From CAYUWM01 sp964448395 (GTDB taxonomy: Bacteria; Chloroflexota; Dehalococcoidia; E44-bin15): a stretch of 13,865 bases of DNA. Each line of letters begins with the position of its first letter. Position 1 is the first letter of the stretch. Of this stretch, positions 13,030 through 13,865 are shown one piece after another. The translations under genes and the position numbers were made by a program. Under the pieces are notes generated by a model. It worked only from the letters and a program-made list of their open reading frames with translations, ran no database searches and was not told the DNA's origin. The stretch spans positions 1-13,865 of the forward strand of contig CAYUWM010000043.1 of the NCBI GenBank assembly GCA_964448395.1, in the 5' to 3' direction.

Positions 13030-13865
13030 ATGGAAAACGTGATTAGTCGTCGGTCATTCTGGTTCCTCGCCGCATTCCTCCTCGCGGCAACAGTACTCCT
13101 GGCATTAGCATTTACCGTTGGGCTTGCTTCGGCGGTCCCGTGCACACCGGGGGACCCCGGCGATGCCAAGGAGGACGGTAACATCAACGCCGGAGACCTT
13201 ACCTACCTGGAACACGTCCTGGTAAGCGACGCGGGCTACCCCACTACCAGCGGCTGCGACGCCAATCTGGACACGGTGGTGAACAGTACCGACCTCGGCG
13301 TCATCGAGTACATGATTCTGGAGATATGGCCCTTCAACATCGTGCACCTGGAGGTGTACGATGAGGGCGGGCTTAACGACGGGACGGTGGACGAGCGCAG
13401 CAACTTCACCGTGGTGGTTCACATCACCTACGTGGACGACCTGGACAGCGGCAACTACGACATTATCTATGATAACACTATGTTCGATGTGACCAACATC
13501 ACCAACGGCTCGGTGCTGGAGACCGGCACCAACAACATCCATACGGTTGATGTTTCCAGTTGGGGCTTCATCCCGCCGGCGATGCAGGGCAGGGTGAGGA
13601 TCATCAACAACCTCCCCGGCGTAGGCGGGGTCAGCGGCTCGGGCTACCTGGCCAAGATACACTTCTACGTGAACACATCGGAGTGCCTGGCCAGCGATAT
13701 CAAGTTCTTCGTCGGCAACAGCACGCTGGACCTGTTCGACTCCGGCGCCAACCCCATCGCCAGCGTGACGTGGGTGAACACGTCCGCGACCATCGACCCG
13801 TGCAGCGTGGCTACGATTACACCGACACCTACACCGTCGCCCAGCCCTACGGCTACTGCCACGGC
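13030..13865 (+). CDS. secreted dockerin-cohesin protein (3' end outside window)
   Basis: 278 complete codons, open at the right edge. ATG 13030 has GAGAGG 9 nt upstream. Residues 1-35 form a signal peptide with a long hydrophobic core and an ASA cleavage motif (33-35); SRRSF at 6-10 also resembles a twin-arginine motif. A dockerin follows at about 38-101: calcium loop 1 D45-A-K-E-D49-G-N-I-N53-A-G-D56 and loop 2 D77-A-N-L-D81-T-V-V-N85-S-T-D88, each followed by a helix (LTYLEHVLV and LGVIEYMIL), the standard duplicated dockerin layout. A cohesin-like module spans about 104-258 (SGNYDIIYDNTMFDVTNI, GRVRIINNLPGVGGVSGSGYLAKIHFYV). A Thr-Pro linker starts near 264 and leads to an unseen domain. 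With both partner modules in one chain it could act as an adaptor between anchored cohesins and other dockerin proteins, or polymerise. Confidence 0.85.
   Translation, partial: MENVISRRSFWFLAAFLLAATVLLALAFTVGLASAVPCTPGDPGDAKEDGNINAGDLTYLEHVLVSDAGYPTTSGCDANLDTVVNSTDLGVIEYMILEIWPFNIVHLEVYDEGGLNDGTVDERSNFTVVVHITYVDDLDSGNYDIIYDNTMFDVTNITNGSVLETGTNNIHTVDVSSWGFIPPAMQGRVRIINNLPGVGGVSGSGYLAKIHFYVNTSECLASDIKFFVGNSTLDLFDSGANPIASVTWVNTSATIDPCSVATITPTPTPSPSPTATAT

Noticed and set aside
8655..13865. Classical cellulosome gene cluster
   Set aside because: No glycoside hydrolase, carbohydrate-binding module or S-layer homology domain is visible, and the cohesin proteins are anchored by N-terminal membrane helices.

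Overview
The window is 13,865 bp of GC-rich bacterial DNA with two 100-N assembly gaps (7788-7887 and 11364-11463). Gene content and style suggest an uncultured Chloroflexota, probably Dehalococcoidia-like. The pointers are a compact riboflavin operon headed by a dCTP-deaminase homologue, a COG2509-type FAD protein, a stand-alone EF-Tu-domain-2-like protein, and membrane-anchored cohesin proteins with Thr-Pro linkers. This taxonomic guess is inference; no rRNA or marker gene is present.

Left part (1-2535, + strand): the 3' end of a radical SAM gene, a COG2509 FAD-dependent dehydrogenase behind its own good sigma70-type promoter, a roughly 300-bp gene-free stretch rich in palindromes and short repeats, and a small elongation-factor-like beta-barrel protein with its own promoter.

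Middle part (7614 down to 2528, - strand): a tightly packed operon dcd-like > ribD > iron-sulfur-flavoprotein-like reductase > ribE > ribBA > DUF6506-like > ribH. It encodes the path from GTP and ribulose-5-phosphate to riboflavin, except the intermediate phosphatase, plus a flavin-using reductase and a small protein of unknown function. The dcd-like protein has Gln where the family's catalytic Glu is expected, so its activity is doubtful. No FMN riboswitch is visible in the leader.

Right part (7890-13865, + strand): signal peptidase I followed by a run of exported proteins built from cohesin-like modules. Four are membrane-anchored by an N-terminal helix and carry 1, 3, 2 and 1 cohesin-like modules. 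The fifth runs off the right edge; it has a cleavable signal peptide with a Tat-like motif, a two-loop calcium-binding dockerin and another cohesin. No glycoside hydrolase or other cellulosomal enzyme is present. The locus reads as a non-cellulosomal cohesin-dockerin surface system in which the secreted dockerin protein could dock on membrane-held cohesins and present further cohesins. This is the most interesting part of the window. The dockerin-cohesin gene has a perfect-consensus promoter whose -35 box overlaps an inverted repeat, which suggests regulated expression.
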